DNA of 41,345 nucleotides from assembly GCA_008633435.1 (NCBI GenBank), contig RKSL01000007.1, positions 1 through 41,345 on the forward strand, read 5' to 3'. This document shows positions 17,525 to 25,330 of the stretch, in pieces (within the stretch, counting starts at the first letter, position 1; the number at the start of each line of letters is the position of its first letter). Under the pieces are notes generated by a model. That model saw only the letters and a list, made by a program, of their open reading frames with translations, made no database searches and had not been told where the DNA came from. The translations under genes and the position numbers were made by a program. Origin of the DNA: Candidatus Desulfobulbus rimicarensis. GTDB taxonomy: Bacteria > Desulfobacterota > Desulfobulbia > Desulfobulbales > Desulfobulbaceae.

Positions 17525-18730
17525 TTAGACCTGCTGGTTAAGGAGGACAACGGCATGGGCACTGATGCCTTCACCGCGTCCGGTAAATCCCATTTTTTCT
17601 GTGGTGGTTGCCTTGATATTTATGCTTTTTTCCGTCGTTTTGCAGGCAAGAGCCAGGCGAGATTGCATTTTGTCAAGAAAGGGTGCAAGTTTTGGGTGCT
17701 GGCAGACCACTGTTATATCGGCATTACCCAGGTACATGTTGTGTTCCTGCATAAGCTCTGTAACGCGTTTGAGCAGTTTGAGGCTGTCAATGTTTTTGTA
17801 GTTGGCATCGGTGTCAGGGAAATGTCTGCCAATATCACCCTCCCCCAATGCGCCCAGCATGGCATCAATCAGCGCATGGGTCAGGACATCTGCATCAGAA
17901 TGGCCGTCAAGGCCGAGCTCGCCGGGTATTTCAACTCCGCCGAGGATAAGTTTTCGTCCTTTAACCAGGCGGTGCGCATCAAAGCCATGACCAATTTTCA
18001 CTGCTGTTTTCTCCGTTGTGAGCAGAGCCTCGGCTAAAGTCAGATCGCCGGGTCTGGTTATTTTAATATTCTGTTCACTTCCCGGTACCACAGCCACTGA
18101 AATATTTGCATGTTCAAGCAGCGAAGACTCATCGGTGCCCGGAAACCGGGTCTGTCGGGCATGGGCATAGGCCTGCTCCAGCAGCTGGCGTTGCATGGCC
18201 TGCGGTGTTTGAGCCTGCCAGAGATCGTCCCGGCTGATGGTGGAGGTGATGGTCTCTGTGGAAACCCGCTTGAGAGTATCTTTAACCGGAACAGCGGCAA
18301 CAACAGCCCCGTGATTGGCGATTCCCTGAAGACAGCGGTCAATAACCGCTTGACTGATGAGCGGCCTGGCCCCGTCATGAACCAGGATGTTTTGTACCTT
18401 ATCCGGTAAAGCCTGCAAGCCATTATACACAGATTGCTGACGGGTGTTGCCACCGGCAGTAAACAGAAGATGGCGGTTAAGTGGTGACGGTAAAAAAGAG
18501 TGTATTTCCTGTCTGGCCGAATGAAGATACTTTGGCGGAAGCACGACAACGACTGTCATGTGGGTGGAATATCTAAGGAAAGCGGTGATGGTGTGGACAA
18601 GAACAGGTTTCCCTGCCAGTTCAAGAAACTGCTTTGGCCGAGTTGTCCCCATGCGGCGGCCCGAGCCTGCCGCAGGAATGATAACCCCGACCTTGCCGGG
18701 CAGCAGTGTAGCCTGTGTTCCAGTATCCAT
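17525..18730 (-). CDS. ispDF: Bifunctional IspD/IspF (MEP cytidylyltransferase and MECDP synthase)
   Basis: Performs two steps of the non-mevalonate isoprenoid pathway. Residues about 10-235 are IspD: IIPAAGSGRRMGTTRPKQF is the CTP-binding loop and VLVHDGARPL the central motif. Residues about 242-401 are IspF: GHGFDAHRL, LGGVEIPGELGLDGHSDADV for zinc and substrate binding, and KATTTEKMGFTGRGEGI at the end. The fused form is known in several proteobacterial groups. I prefer ATG 18730; a TTG just upstream is also in frame. The sequence in front of it (GAGAGACGCTTG) lies inside the 3' arm of the extended RNase P RNA helix, so translation may depend on processing of that helix. Confidence 0.95.
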   Translation of the reverse strand: MDTGTQATLLPGKVGVIIPAAGSGRRMGTTRPKQFLELAGKPVLVHTITAFLRYSTHMTVVVVLPPKYLHSARQEIHSFLPSPLNRHLLFTAGGNTRQQSVYNGLQALPDKVQNILVHDGARPLISQAVIDRCLQGIANHGAVVAAVPVKDTLKRVSTETITSTISRDDLWQAQTPQAMQRQLLEQAYAHARQTRFPGTDESSLLEHANISVAVVPGSEQNIKITRPGDLTLAEALLTTEKTAVKIGHGFDAHRLVKGRKLILGGVEIPGELGLDGHSDADVLTHALIDAMLGALGEGDIGRHFPDTDANYKNIDSLKLLKRVTELMQEHNMYLGNADITVVCQHPKLAPFLDKMQSRLALACKTTEKSINIKATTTEKMGFTGRGEGISAHAVVLLNQQV

Positions 18731-18733
18731 CAA

Positions 18734-19142
18734 GCGTCTCTCTTCTTCTTGAAAAATGGGGCGGACTGTAAGCCGAATCCTGTACCTGCATAACAGGCCC
18801 TGATCATTTGACTGGGATGCCGGTCACCCGGCACCTCTTGCAACCTACCCGGAGACTTCAGGCGGGCAGCCCTCAGGCGTCTCTCTATTTGGTCTTGCAC
18901 CGGGTGGGGTTTACCCTGCCTTCCGTGTCACCACGGAAGCGGTGAGCTCTTACCTCGCCATTTCAACCTTACCTGTGAATGCATGCATTCCATCGGCGGT
19001 GTATTTTCTGTGGCACTTTCCTCCGGTTACCCGAAGTTCGCGTTACGAACCACCATGCCCTGCGGTGTTCGGACTTTCCTCTCCGGCATGATGCCGGAGC
19101 GACCAGGCGTCCGCCCCATTTTTCAAAAAGAAGAGAGGACGC
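18734..19142 (-). other. Long terminal inverted repeat extending the RNase P RNA P1 stem
   Basis: Bases 18734-18765 and 19110-19142 are reverse complements over about 32 positions, with one bulged base and one G.U wobble. The helix contains the canonical P1 and continues through about 23 more pairs beyond the mature ends. The distal part of the 3' arm is the sequence just in front of the ispDF start codon. Confidence 0.85.
18757..19118 (-). ncRNA. rnpB: RNase P RNA
   Basis: The catalytic RNA that trims tRNA 5' leaders. On the minus strand it starts GGGGCGGACGCCTGGTCGC and continues with the hallmark GAGGAAAGTCCGAACACCGC. It ends with GATTCGGCTTACAGTCCGCC, whose final part pairs with the first nine bases to form P1. 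The length, about 362 nt, fits bacterial type A. It sits between the zinc-ribbon gene and ispDF on the same strand, so processing from a common transcript is possible. I see no convincing own promoter in the 100 bp before it. Confidence 0.95.
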
Positions 19143-19218
19143 TCACTTTCTGGTATTTATCCCCAGGTTGGGCAATTCAGCTGCCTGCTGCAGATAACCT
19201 TCCTGGCAAGGGACGGGG

Positions 19219-19956
19219 TTACTCCTCTGGGGCTTCAGGGCTGGTATAATACAGTATACGCTGGCAGGTGGGGCATGAATGTAATTGTTCACCTTTGCGG
19301 ATTTCATTGAACTGCTGGGGTGGAATAGCCATGAAACATCCCTGGCAGACACCGTCAACAACAGCAACTACGGCAAGACCATCACGCTTTTTCAACAGTT
19401 TTTCATAGCGCTTCATCCGCGAGGATTGCATTGTTTTTGCCAGTTTGCCATGCTTATTGTAGACAGTTTTTCGACGGGTGTTGAGTTTTTTTACTTCTGC
19501 CTCGACCTTTGTTGTCTCTTCGGCAAGCAGCTCTTTTTCACCGGTACAGATGTTTTCAAGCTCTGTGGCTTCGGCTTCCGCTTTTTCAGCTTGCTCCATG
19601 GCCTGTAAAAGCTGTTCTTCGGTGTCTTTGATTACTCTTTTAGCGTCCTCAATCTCCTTGAGCAATGCCTGGTGTTCACGGCTGGTCTGCACCTGCATCA
19701 TTTTGTTTTGTCGTTCTTTGATGCGCACGCCGGCGTCTTCATGGGCGGCTTTGATTTCCCGCTGGTTTTGAATAAACTGTTGCGCATTTTCTCTGAATTC
19801 GTTGACTGCAGCCTCTTTTTCTTCTATCGATTGCTCCCGCTCTTTGAGTGTCTGCATTTTTTCAGCAATATGCTGGTCAAATTGGGACATCTCTGTGTTC
19901 AGCTCCTGCAGGGCAATGAGCTTTTCAATCTCTTCCTTCAATGGTGCGCTCCTCAT
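19219..19956 (-). CDS. Coiled-coil protein with C-terminal C4 zinc ribbon (CdsZ/DUF-type)
   Basis: Up to 245 residues. The N-terminal 180 are a long charged coiled coil (Glu/Lys/Gln rich). The C-terminus carries four cysteines as CQGC and, after a loop, CPTC, a zinc ribbon found in a widespread bacterial family usually encoded beside DUF34/NIF3 genes. The ATG at 19956 may not be the start: AGGAG lies inside its first codons, seven bases ahead of TTG 19941, which would give MKEEIEKLIALQ. The family is often proposed to act on RNA or DNA, but no defined reaction can be named here. It lies between the NIF3-like gene and rnpB on the same strand. Confidence 0.85.
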   Translation of the reverse strand: MRSAPLKEEIEKLIALQELNTEMSQFDQHIAEKMQTLKEREQSIEEKEAAVNEFRENAQQFIQNQREIKAAHEDAGVRIKERQNKMMQVQTSREHQALLKEIEDAKRVIKDTEEQLLQAMEQAEKAEAEATELENICTGEKELLAEETTKVEAEVKKLNTRRKTVYNKHGKLAKTMQSSRMKRYEKLLKKRDGLAVVAVVDGVCQGCFMAIPPQQFNEIRKGEQLHSCPTCQRILYYTSPEAPEE

Positions 19957-20007
19957 GTATCTGTTTGGCCGAAGGGTATTCGGCAGGTTATAAAAATAAT
20001 AGCCAAA

Positions 20008-20817
20008 TTAGTCTATGTTCACGAGTTTCAAGGGAGGTTCCTGTGGGGCAAGATGGACATTTATGTCCATTGCCTCCTCTTGCAACCTGGTTGTAAGCAT
20101 CTGTTGTAATGCTGCCATGGCCGGGGCTTCTGTGGCAAAATGACCGGCATCAATTATCCATAGACCCACCTCTTCTGCCCAGCGGGCAGTTGCATGTTTG
20201 ATCTCTGCGCTTATAAACACATCGGCCTGTTGCAGCAGGGCTGTTTCGGCAAAATCTGAACAGGAGCCTCCGCAGACAGCGATCCGGGAAATTTTTTCTG
20301 GTCTTGGGCCTGCTTCAAGCAGCCATGGCGGTTGTAAGGATCTGGTCAGCGTGGAGATGAAGTCGGCAGGAGTAAGGGGCGTTGTCAACTCACCTATGCG
20401 GCCAAGGCCGCAGGATGATTCGCAGGATTTTGCCGGGACAAGTGGTCGCGCGCTGTTGACTCCAAGAGCTCGGGCCAGGACGTCGCTCACCCCTCCAGCT
20501 GTTGCATCAAAATTGGTGTGGCAGCCGATAATATGTACATGTTGCAAAATTGCCTGACTGACAAGACTTCCAGATGGTTGATCCTGTCGCACGGCTTTTA
20601 AAGGGTGAAAAATGATCGGATGATGGGTGATGATCAGTTCGGATTTATGCTGTGCTGCCTGGGTAAGGAGTTCGCTTGTGGGGTCCAGAGCGAGTAGAAT
20701 ACTTGTGACCGGTTCATGGGGAGAGCCGATCAGCAAACCGACATTATCCCATGGCTCTGCCAGAGAATCGGCTGCAATATCTGTAAGGATGTTAAGGATA
20801 TCTTGAACTGTTGTCAC
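20008..20817 (-). CDS. DUF34/NIF3-family metal-binding protein (YbgI/YqfO-like)
   Basis: A 269-residue protein if started at GTG 20817 (MTTVQDILNILTDIA). The open frame reaches ATG 20847, but that codon lies inside the terminator hairpin of the upstream tRNA gene, so I reject it. Family motifs: EPWDNVGLLIG near the start, ITHHPIIF (two metal-binding histidines), GCHTNFDATAGGV, and DAGHFATEAPAM near the end for a two-metal centre. Members are often labelled GTP cyclohydrolase I type 2, but that activity is not generally established. The usual YqfO insert domain seems absent or short. It heads the run to the zinc-ribbon gene, rnpB and ispDF. Confidence 0.88.
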   Translation of the reverse strand: MTTVQDILNILTDIAADSLAEPWDNVGLLIGSPHEPVTSILLALDPTSELLTQAAQHKSELIITHHPIIFHPLKAVRQDQPSGSLVSQAILQHVHIIGCHTNFDATAGGVSDVLARALGVNSARPLVPAKSCESSCGLGRIGELTTPLTPADFISTLTRSLQPPWLLEAGPRPEKISRIAVCGGSCSDFAETALLQQADVFISAEIKHATARWAEEVGLWIIDAGHFATEAPAMAALQQMLTTRLQEEAMDINVHLAPQEPPLKLVNID

Positions 20818-20831
20818 GATTACCAGAGACC

Positions 20832-20868
20832 AAAGAAAAAGAGGCACAGCCCTTAAGGGATGTACCTC
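20832..20868 (-). terminator. Intrinsic terminator of the tRNA transcription unit
   Basis: On the minus strand GAGGTACATCCCTTAAGGG...CCTC forms a nearly perfect hairpin (20841-20868, three paired blocks with single mismatches) followed by TTTTTCTTT (20832-20840). It lies 130 bp after the tRNA and just before the NIF3-like gene. Confidence 0.75.
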
Positions 20869-20999
20869 TTCTTTTGACTTTTCGTCTGTGTTCTATTGTG
20901 TTTGGCAAATAGAACTGTATGTGGAGCTATGATTTGCTTCAAAAGCCTGCTATGTATGTAAGGAACAGTGGAACGTGTCCAGCTGTCCGGTTCTTTATC

Positions 21000-21076
21000 T
21001 GGTGGGCCTACCTGGATTCGAACCAGGGACCGACCGGTTATGAGCCGGTGGCTCTAGCCAACTGAGCTATAGGCCC
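21000..21076 (-). tRNA. tRNA with CAU anticodon, probably tRNA-Ile2 (lysidine-modified)
   Basis: A 77-nt cloverleaf with encoded CCA. The acceptor arm starts GGGCCTA and the anticodon loop reads CTCATAA with a CCGG/CCGG stem. The T arm is CCTGGTTCGAATCCAGG. CAU can be elongator Met, initiator or Ile2. The acceptor pairs C4-G69 and C5-G68 are those known to be required by TilS in E. coli tRNA-Ile2, whereas elongator Met has A/U pairs there. That favours Ile2 for AUA codons. tRNA call firm, identity likely. Confidence 0.92.
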
Positions 21077-21098
21077 GTTCAGTTGAATAAAATATTTT

Positions 21099-21126
21099 AT
21101 AATACCATCATTATGGTTAAGGTCAA
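21099..21126 (-). promoter_or_regulatory. Sigma70-type promoter of the tRNA gene
   Basis: On the minus strand TTGACC (21126-21121), a 16-base spacer and TATTAT (21104-21099). The predicted start is near 21092, about 16 bases before the tRNA 5' end. Confidence 0.65.
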
Positions 21127-21304
21127 TAAAAAAACAGTAAAATGGGTAAAAATGGCTGGAAAGTGTTCCCAAACAGGTTCTTTTGGCATTGCTGCCATTC
21201 TGATGGGATTGTTTCTCTCTGTTTTTATTGTGCTGCTCATGTGCATCGCCAGGGAAAAGGACAAACAGGAGCACCCTGAATTCTCGCTTGGTATACATCT
21301 ATGA
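21113..21304 (+). CDS. Possible small membrane protein upstream of the M48 peptidase
   Basis: A 63-residue open frame with a single hydrophobic segment (GIAAILMGLFLSVFIVLLMCI) between basic ends. Its stop overlaps the next gene as ATGA at 21301-21304, and that gene has no ribosome binding site of its own, which hints at translational coupling. Against it: the N-terminal part overlaps the tRNA promoter on the other strand and the start has no clear ribosome binding site. I do not recognise the family. Confidence 0.35.
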   Translation: MVKVNKKTVKWVKMAGKCSQTGSFGIAAILMGLFLSVFIVLLMCIAREKDKQEHPEFSLGIHL

Positions 21305-23133
21305 TGTATAACAATCTTCTCTATTTTCTGGTTGCTATTGTTCTGTTTTCCAGTGCTCCGATCCCGCAGTCCCCATGGCTTTCGGCCGGAGTGGCTCTGC
21401 CGCTGGCGGGAGTGCTCCTGTTTGTGTTCTACTTGATGGCCGGCAGAGTTTTTTCGAGATGTCAACCCGGCTCGGCAAGCTATTTCCGGTCGGAAAAAAA
21501 ACTCTCTATCCTCGCCTTACTGTTTTTCTGTATCATCCTGTTTTTCTTTGACGCAAAGTATTATCTGCATCCACTTTCCCTGAACGATTCTCTGCCCGTA
21601 CTCGAAAATCTTGGCGGGCTGGTCATCTTTTTTCTGCTGCTGTCGCTCATCTGGCTCCAGGGGAGGCGGTTGTATGGACGCCTGTTTCAAAAGAAATACA
21701 GTGCTGCCGGGTTTGTCCTGAATCAATGCAGGATTAACCTGCCCATAGTGCTGCCCTGGTTGTTGTTATCTGTTGTTTTTGATCTGCTTGCTCTGTTGCC
21801 ATTTCCCATGTTTCAGGATTTTTTGTTCTCGTTTTGGGGAGATTTGTTCTTTTTTCTGGTCTTTGTTGCTTTGCTTATTCTGGTTTTTCCGCCAATCATT
21901 CGCTGGCTCTGGAACTGCCGTCCCCTCGAAAATGGGCAGTTGCGAAGAGAAATTGAAACGTTCTGCGCCCAGCTTGATTTTTCTGCAGATATTCTTTATT
22001 GGCCGGTTTTTGAGGGGCAGGCAATCACTGCTGCTGTTATGGGCATTATTCCCCGGCTGCGTTATCTGCTGGTGACAAAAGCATTGCTGTTCACACTTGA
22101 TCGTGATGAACTTGCCTCGGTGGTTGCCCATGAGGTCGGCCATGTGAAGAAATTGCATATTGTTCTATATGCCCTGTTGTTTCTGGGCTTCAGTCTGCTT
22201 GTCGGAGCTGCGGCAGAACCGATGGGCAGATTTATGCTGGGCAGTGGCTGGTTCTACCGGCTCAACAACTGGCTTCAGCTCTCCCCGGAAGGGACATTTA
22301 TCCTTATGAGCGCTGTCCCGGTACTTATCTTGATGATTGTCTATTTTCGCTATGTTTTCGGCTTTTTTTTACGGAACTTTGAACGTCAGGCAGATCTTTA
22401 TGTGTTCAAGGCGCAGGGAACTGCCAGGTACCTGATCAGTTCCTTTGAAAAAATTGCAAGGCAGGGGGGCAATATCCGCGATAAAAAGAACTGGCATCAT
22501 TTTGGTATTGGTGAGCGGATTGACTATCTTGAGCGTTGCGAAGCAGATCGTCGGCTGATTAAACACCATGACCGCAAACTGTATACCTTTCTTGGCCTCT
22601 ATGTTATGACCACCATTATGCTGGTTCTGGCATTAAGCCACATGGGCGCTCATGCGCTTTCACCTGATCTGTATGAGAAGTATACGCTCAGCGTGCTTGA
22701 ATATCGGCTTAAAAATATGCCGGAAAGTGAGCAAGGTTTGCAGATGCTTGGCCGCTTTTTCCTTGATAAGGGGCTGGAAAAAAAGGCTATTGCTGTTTAC
22801 AACCGGGCGCATACCCTGTTACCCGGAGAACCGGAAGTGGCGAATAATCTGGCCTGGCTGTTGCTGACCGCCCGTGACCGTTCACTGCGGGATGGCAAAC
22901 GAGCCCTTGCACTTGCCAGGGAAGCTGTGAACAGTGGTGGTGGTCAGGGGTTTGTGCTTGATACGCTTGCCACGGCATTATGGGCCAACGGATTGCTTGA
23001 TGAAGCCCTGGCAGTGGAACAGAAAGCAGCTCGTCATGACCCGGAAAAACAGCTGTATTACCAGCGGCAGATGAAACGATTTTCCCGGAACAAATGGAAA
23101 CCTACGGCTCGGTCAGAGGGGATAATGCAATGA
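21301..23133 (+). CDS. Integral membrane M48-family metallopeptidase with C-terminal TPR part
   Basis: A 610-residue protein. The N-terminal 200 residues form several membrane helices. The zinc site is H277-E278-V-G-H281 in VVAHEVGHVKKLH, followed by two hydrophobic segments and FERQADLYVFKAQG supplying the third ligand. This layout is that of Ste24/HtpX-like peptidases. After another membrane helix, the C-terminal 150 residues look like tetratricopeptide repeats (PEVANNLAWLLLTARD, ALAVEQKAARHDPEKQL). It likely degrades or processes membrane or envelope proteins. The stop overlaps the next start as ATGA at 23130-23133. Confidence 0.88.
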   Translation: MMYNNLLYFLVAIVLFSSAPIPQSPWLSAGVALPLAGVLLFVFYLMAGRVFSRCQPGSASYFRSEKKLSILALLFFCIILFFFDAKYYLHPLSLNDSLPVLENLGGLVIFFLLLSLIWLQGRRLYGRLFQKKYSAAGFVLNQCRINLPIVLPWLLLSVVFDLLALLPFPMFQDFLFSFWGDLFFFLVFVALLILVFPPIIRWLWNCRPLENGQLRREIETFCAQLDFSADILYWPVFEGQAITAAVMGIIPRLRYLLVTKALLFTLDRDELASVVAHEVGHVKKLHIVLYALLFLGFSLLVGAAAEPMGRFMLGSGWFYRLNNWLQLSPEGTFILMSAVPVLILMIVYFRYVFGFFLRNFERQADLYVFKAQGTARYLISSFEKIARQGGNIRDKKNWHHFGIGERIDYLERCEADRRLIKHHDRKLYTFLGLYVMTTIMLVLALSHMGAHALSPDLYEKYTLSVLEYRLKNMPESEQGLQMLGRFFLDKGLEKKAIAVYNRAHTLLPGEPEVANNLAWLLLTARDRSLRDGKRALALAREAVNSGGGQGFVLDTLATALWANGLLDEALAVEQKAARHDPEKQLYYQRQMKRFSRNKWKPTARSEGIMQ

Positions 23134-24116
23134 AGCCTTTACAGAAAATATATACCTTTCCGGCCAGGAATCTGCGTTTTGTCATTCCCTGTGTTATCCT
23201 GATTGCGCTTGCTGTCGGCTTGTATATTGACACTTCGGCGTTGAAAAAATGTATTCTGCCAGTGGCCATGGCAACGATTTTTCCGGCAATGATCGGCTTT
23301 CGGCCAAGCGAGTTGTTGTCCTTTAAGGATCTTCGTCTGCTCCTGGTGAACCTGTTGTGTAATTTTCTGGTGCTGCCGCTTCTCGCCCTGCTCATCGGCA
23401 GAATCTTTCTTGGCCAATGGCCGGAGTTGCGTATGGGATTGTTGATTCTCAGCGTCATTCCAGGTGGCAATATGGTGGTTGCTTTTACCATGCTGTTTGA
23501 CGGTAACGTGCCAGCCTCACTCAAGTTGAGTGTCACCAATCTGGTGCTGGGCTCCCTGCTTGCACCAATCTATCTCTACCTGCTGGCCGGACGATTTGTT
23601 GCCATTGACATCACTCATATCGGTAAGACAATAGGTCTGGTGGTTTTTGTTCCGCTTTGCCTGGGCATATTTACCTATTGGCTTCTGTTGAAAAAATATA
23701 CGCAGCAGCAGTTTAAAAAAGAGATCAAACCGCTGCTGCCTGCGGCAAGTGCCTGGGGACTGATTTATCTGGTATTTACCAGTATCAGTATGAAATCGCA
23801 GACATTTTTCAGCTATCCTGCCCTGGTGGTGCAGTCGCTGTTCAGCCTTATGCTCTGGTACGGGATGATTGTAATGCTCTGTGTGGCTGTCGGTCGTTTC
23901 GTGTTCAAGCGCAGAGATGGGATAACTTTGCTTGTTAATGTGTCGCTTCGCAACCTGCCCATTGCCATTGGTGTGGCTGTAACAGCTTTTGGTTCGCAAA
24001 CAGCCGTCATCGTTGCTCTGGCTTTTCTCTTTCAGCAACAACTTGTGCTCTGGTTTAACGAGCTGGATAAAAAATACCACTGGCTCGATGGCGGAGGCAG
24101 GTCATTTTCCGCTTAA
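23130..24116 (+). CDS. Bile acid:sodium symporter / ACR3-like family membrane carrier
   Basis: A 328-residue protein of about nine or ten membrane helices. I chose ATG 23130, preceded by GAGGGG and overlapping the peptidase stop. The segment SVIPGGNMVVAFTMLFDGN resembles the broken-helix region of the bile acid/arsenite symporter superfamily, and VNVSLRNLPIAIGVAVTAFG is its second, inverted-repeat counterpart. Substrate cannot be told: the arsenite carriers have a conserved Cys in the first of these motifs, which is absent here. It is coupled to the M48 peptidase gene, and ends 36 bp from a convergent gene. Confidence 0.75.
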   Translation: MKPLQKIYTFPARNLRFVIPCVILIALAVGLYIDTSALKKCILPVAMATIFPAMIGFRPSELLSFKDLRLLLVNLLCNFLVLPLLALLIGRIFLGQWPELRMGLLILSVIPGGNMVVAFTMLFDGNVPASLKLSVTNLVLGSLLAPIYLYLLAGRFVAIDITHIGKTIGLVVFVPLCLGIFTYWLLLKKYTQQQFKKEIKPLLPAASAWGLIYLVFTSISMKSQTFFSYPALVVQSLFSLMLWYGMIVMLCVAVGRFVFKRRDGITLLVNVSLRNLPIAIGVAVTAFGSQTAVIVALAFLFQQQLVLWFNELDKKYHWLDGGGRSFSA

Positions 24117-24152
24117 TCCTTTGGGTTGGCGTGTTGTTGGGATACTGGTGCG

Positions 24153-25325
24153 CTATTCTATGAGGAATGGATAGAGAAATTGTTCAAGATGGCGTTCAAC
24201 AATTTCCTCAATAATGATATCGGGTTTATAGATTTCCAGAAGTCGAGCCATGGTACTGGCGGTGAAATAATAGAGGGTAGCATCATTATAATGGGTCCAG
24301 ATAAAGAGCGTGTCGCCATATTTTTCTGAGACAAAAGGTTTCAACGGGTTAAAAAACGAATCATGAAGTATCAGCACCCTGAGTCGCCCATTGGGGTTGT
24401 GGTAATATTCAGGTTGGAGCTCTGGCAGGGTAAGCAGTTCTTTGATTGACCGGGCAAGTGGTCGTTTCTGCGAAGTGAAATGGTCTTTTACAAGTATGGG
24501 CCTGGCCTCGGTTGTGGTGGCAGTTCTGCCGCTCATCAAGGCAAGATCACCTCCGGGTAGGAAATCCCACCCCCCGGCGAATTGAAAAGTTGGCGAGTGG
24601 GTATACCAGGAAAAGAAATTTTGGCTCAGGGCAGTGATGCCCTGGTAGGCAATATAGGCACCACGGTAGTTCCAATGGGTGTCGGTGATATCGTAGAGCC
24701 GATAGTGTTTTTTTGCTGCCAGCAACTGGGGCCTGACGTCAAGAATGGTGTCTTCAGACCATTGGGGTTGGGTTTTAAGTAAGGTGTCAAGCCGGGTTGG
24801 TGCCGCATTATCCTGTAGCGGATGCGGCAGGAATTCAGGGTAAATACTCTGTTTGTTGGGGGCAACCAGTAGCATGTATTTTGCGTTATGGGACTGGTAC
24901 CACTGTTTTCTTCGCTGCAGTTCTGTCCAGAAATGACGTTGTTCTGCCGGGGTAAATCGAGCCTGGCCTTTGAAATCATCAGGCAGGCCGTCAAGGGCAA
25001 AAAAAAGCCAGTTGTCCTGCCCTTCTAGAACGCTTGCGGTGCCGGTTGTGCCGAACCGTTTGGTCATTTCCCGCTGATAGCGATGAATCATCCAGTCACG
25101 CAGGCCAAAATGATCCTGGAAATATTGATCAAAGCCGTGGGTGATGTTGGTAACTGCGCCTTGTTTCAGTACATCGCTTAAGGGGTATAAATACCGTTTT
25201 TCTGTTTTGGAGTACGTTGTATCATGCTGACTTATCCAGAGAACCAGGGGGGTTGTCAGGGCAAAGAGAAAGATCAGGATAAGCGCATACTCGGTGACCC
25301 GGTCATATAGTGTTCTTTTTTGCAT
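24153..25325 (-). CDS. AlgJ/AlgX-like SGNH-fold protein for polysaccharide O-acetylation
   Basis: A 390-residue protein with one N-terminal membrane anchor (about residues 14-32) and an extracytoplasmic SGNH-hydrolase-like domain. The catalytic triad candidates are D215 and H217 in DITDTHWNYRG and S323 in LHDSFF. This is the arrangement of AlgJ/AlgX, which take acetyl groups delivered by an MBOAT protein and put them on a polysaccharide. The gene follows the MBOAT gene by five bases. No polysaccharide synthesis genes are in the window, so the acceptor is unknown. Confidence 0.85.
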   Translation of the reverse strand: MQKRTLYDRVTEYALILIFLFALTTPLVLWISQHDTTYSKTEKRYLYPLSDVLKQGAVTNITHGFDQYFQDHFGLRDWMIHRYQREMTKRFGTTGTASVLEGQDNWLFFALDGLPDDFKGQARFTPAEQRHFWTELQRRKQWYQSHNAKYMLLVAPNKQSIYPEFLPHPLQDNAAPTRLDTLLKTQPQWSEDTILDVRPQLLAAKKHYRLYDITDTHWNYRGAYIAYQGITALSQNFFSWYTHSPTFQFAGGWDFLPGGDLALMSGRTATTTEARPILVKDHFTSQKRPLARSIKELLTLPELQPEYYHNPNGRLRVLILHDSFFNPLKPFVSEKYGDTLFIWTHYNDATLYYFTASTMARLLEIYKPDIIIEEIVERHLEQFLYPFLIE

Positions 25326-25330
25326 GGCCG

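Noticed and set aside
16899-18409. Several plus-strand frames of 100-260 codons opposite the M20 peptidase and ispDF
   Set aside because: They are shadows of strongly supported minus-strand genes and of no known family.
18979-19249. Small frames within the RNase P RNA gene
   Set aside because: The region is explained fully by rnpB on the other strand.
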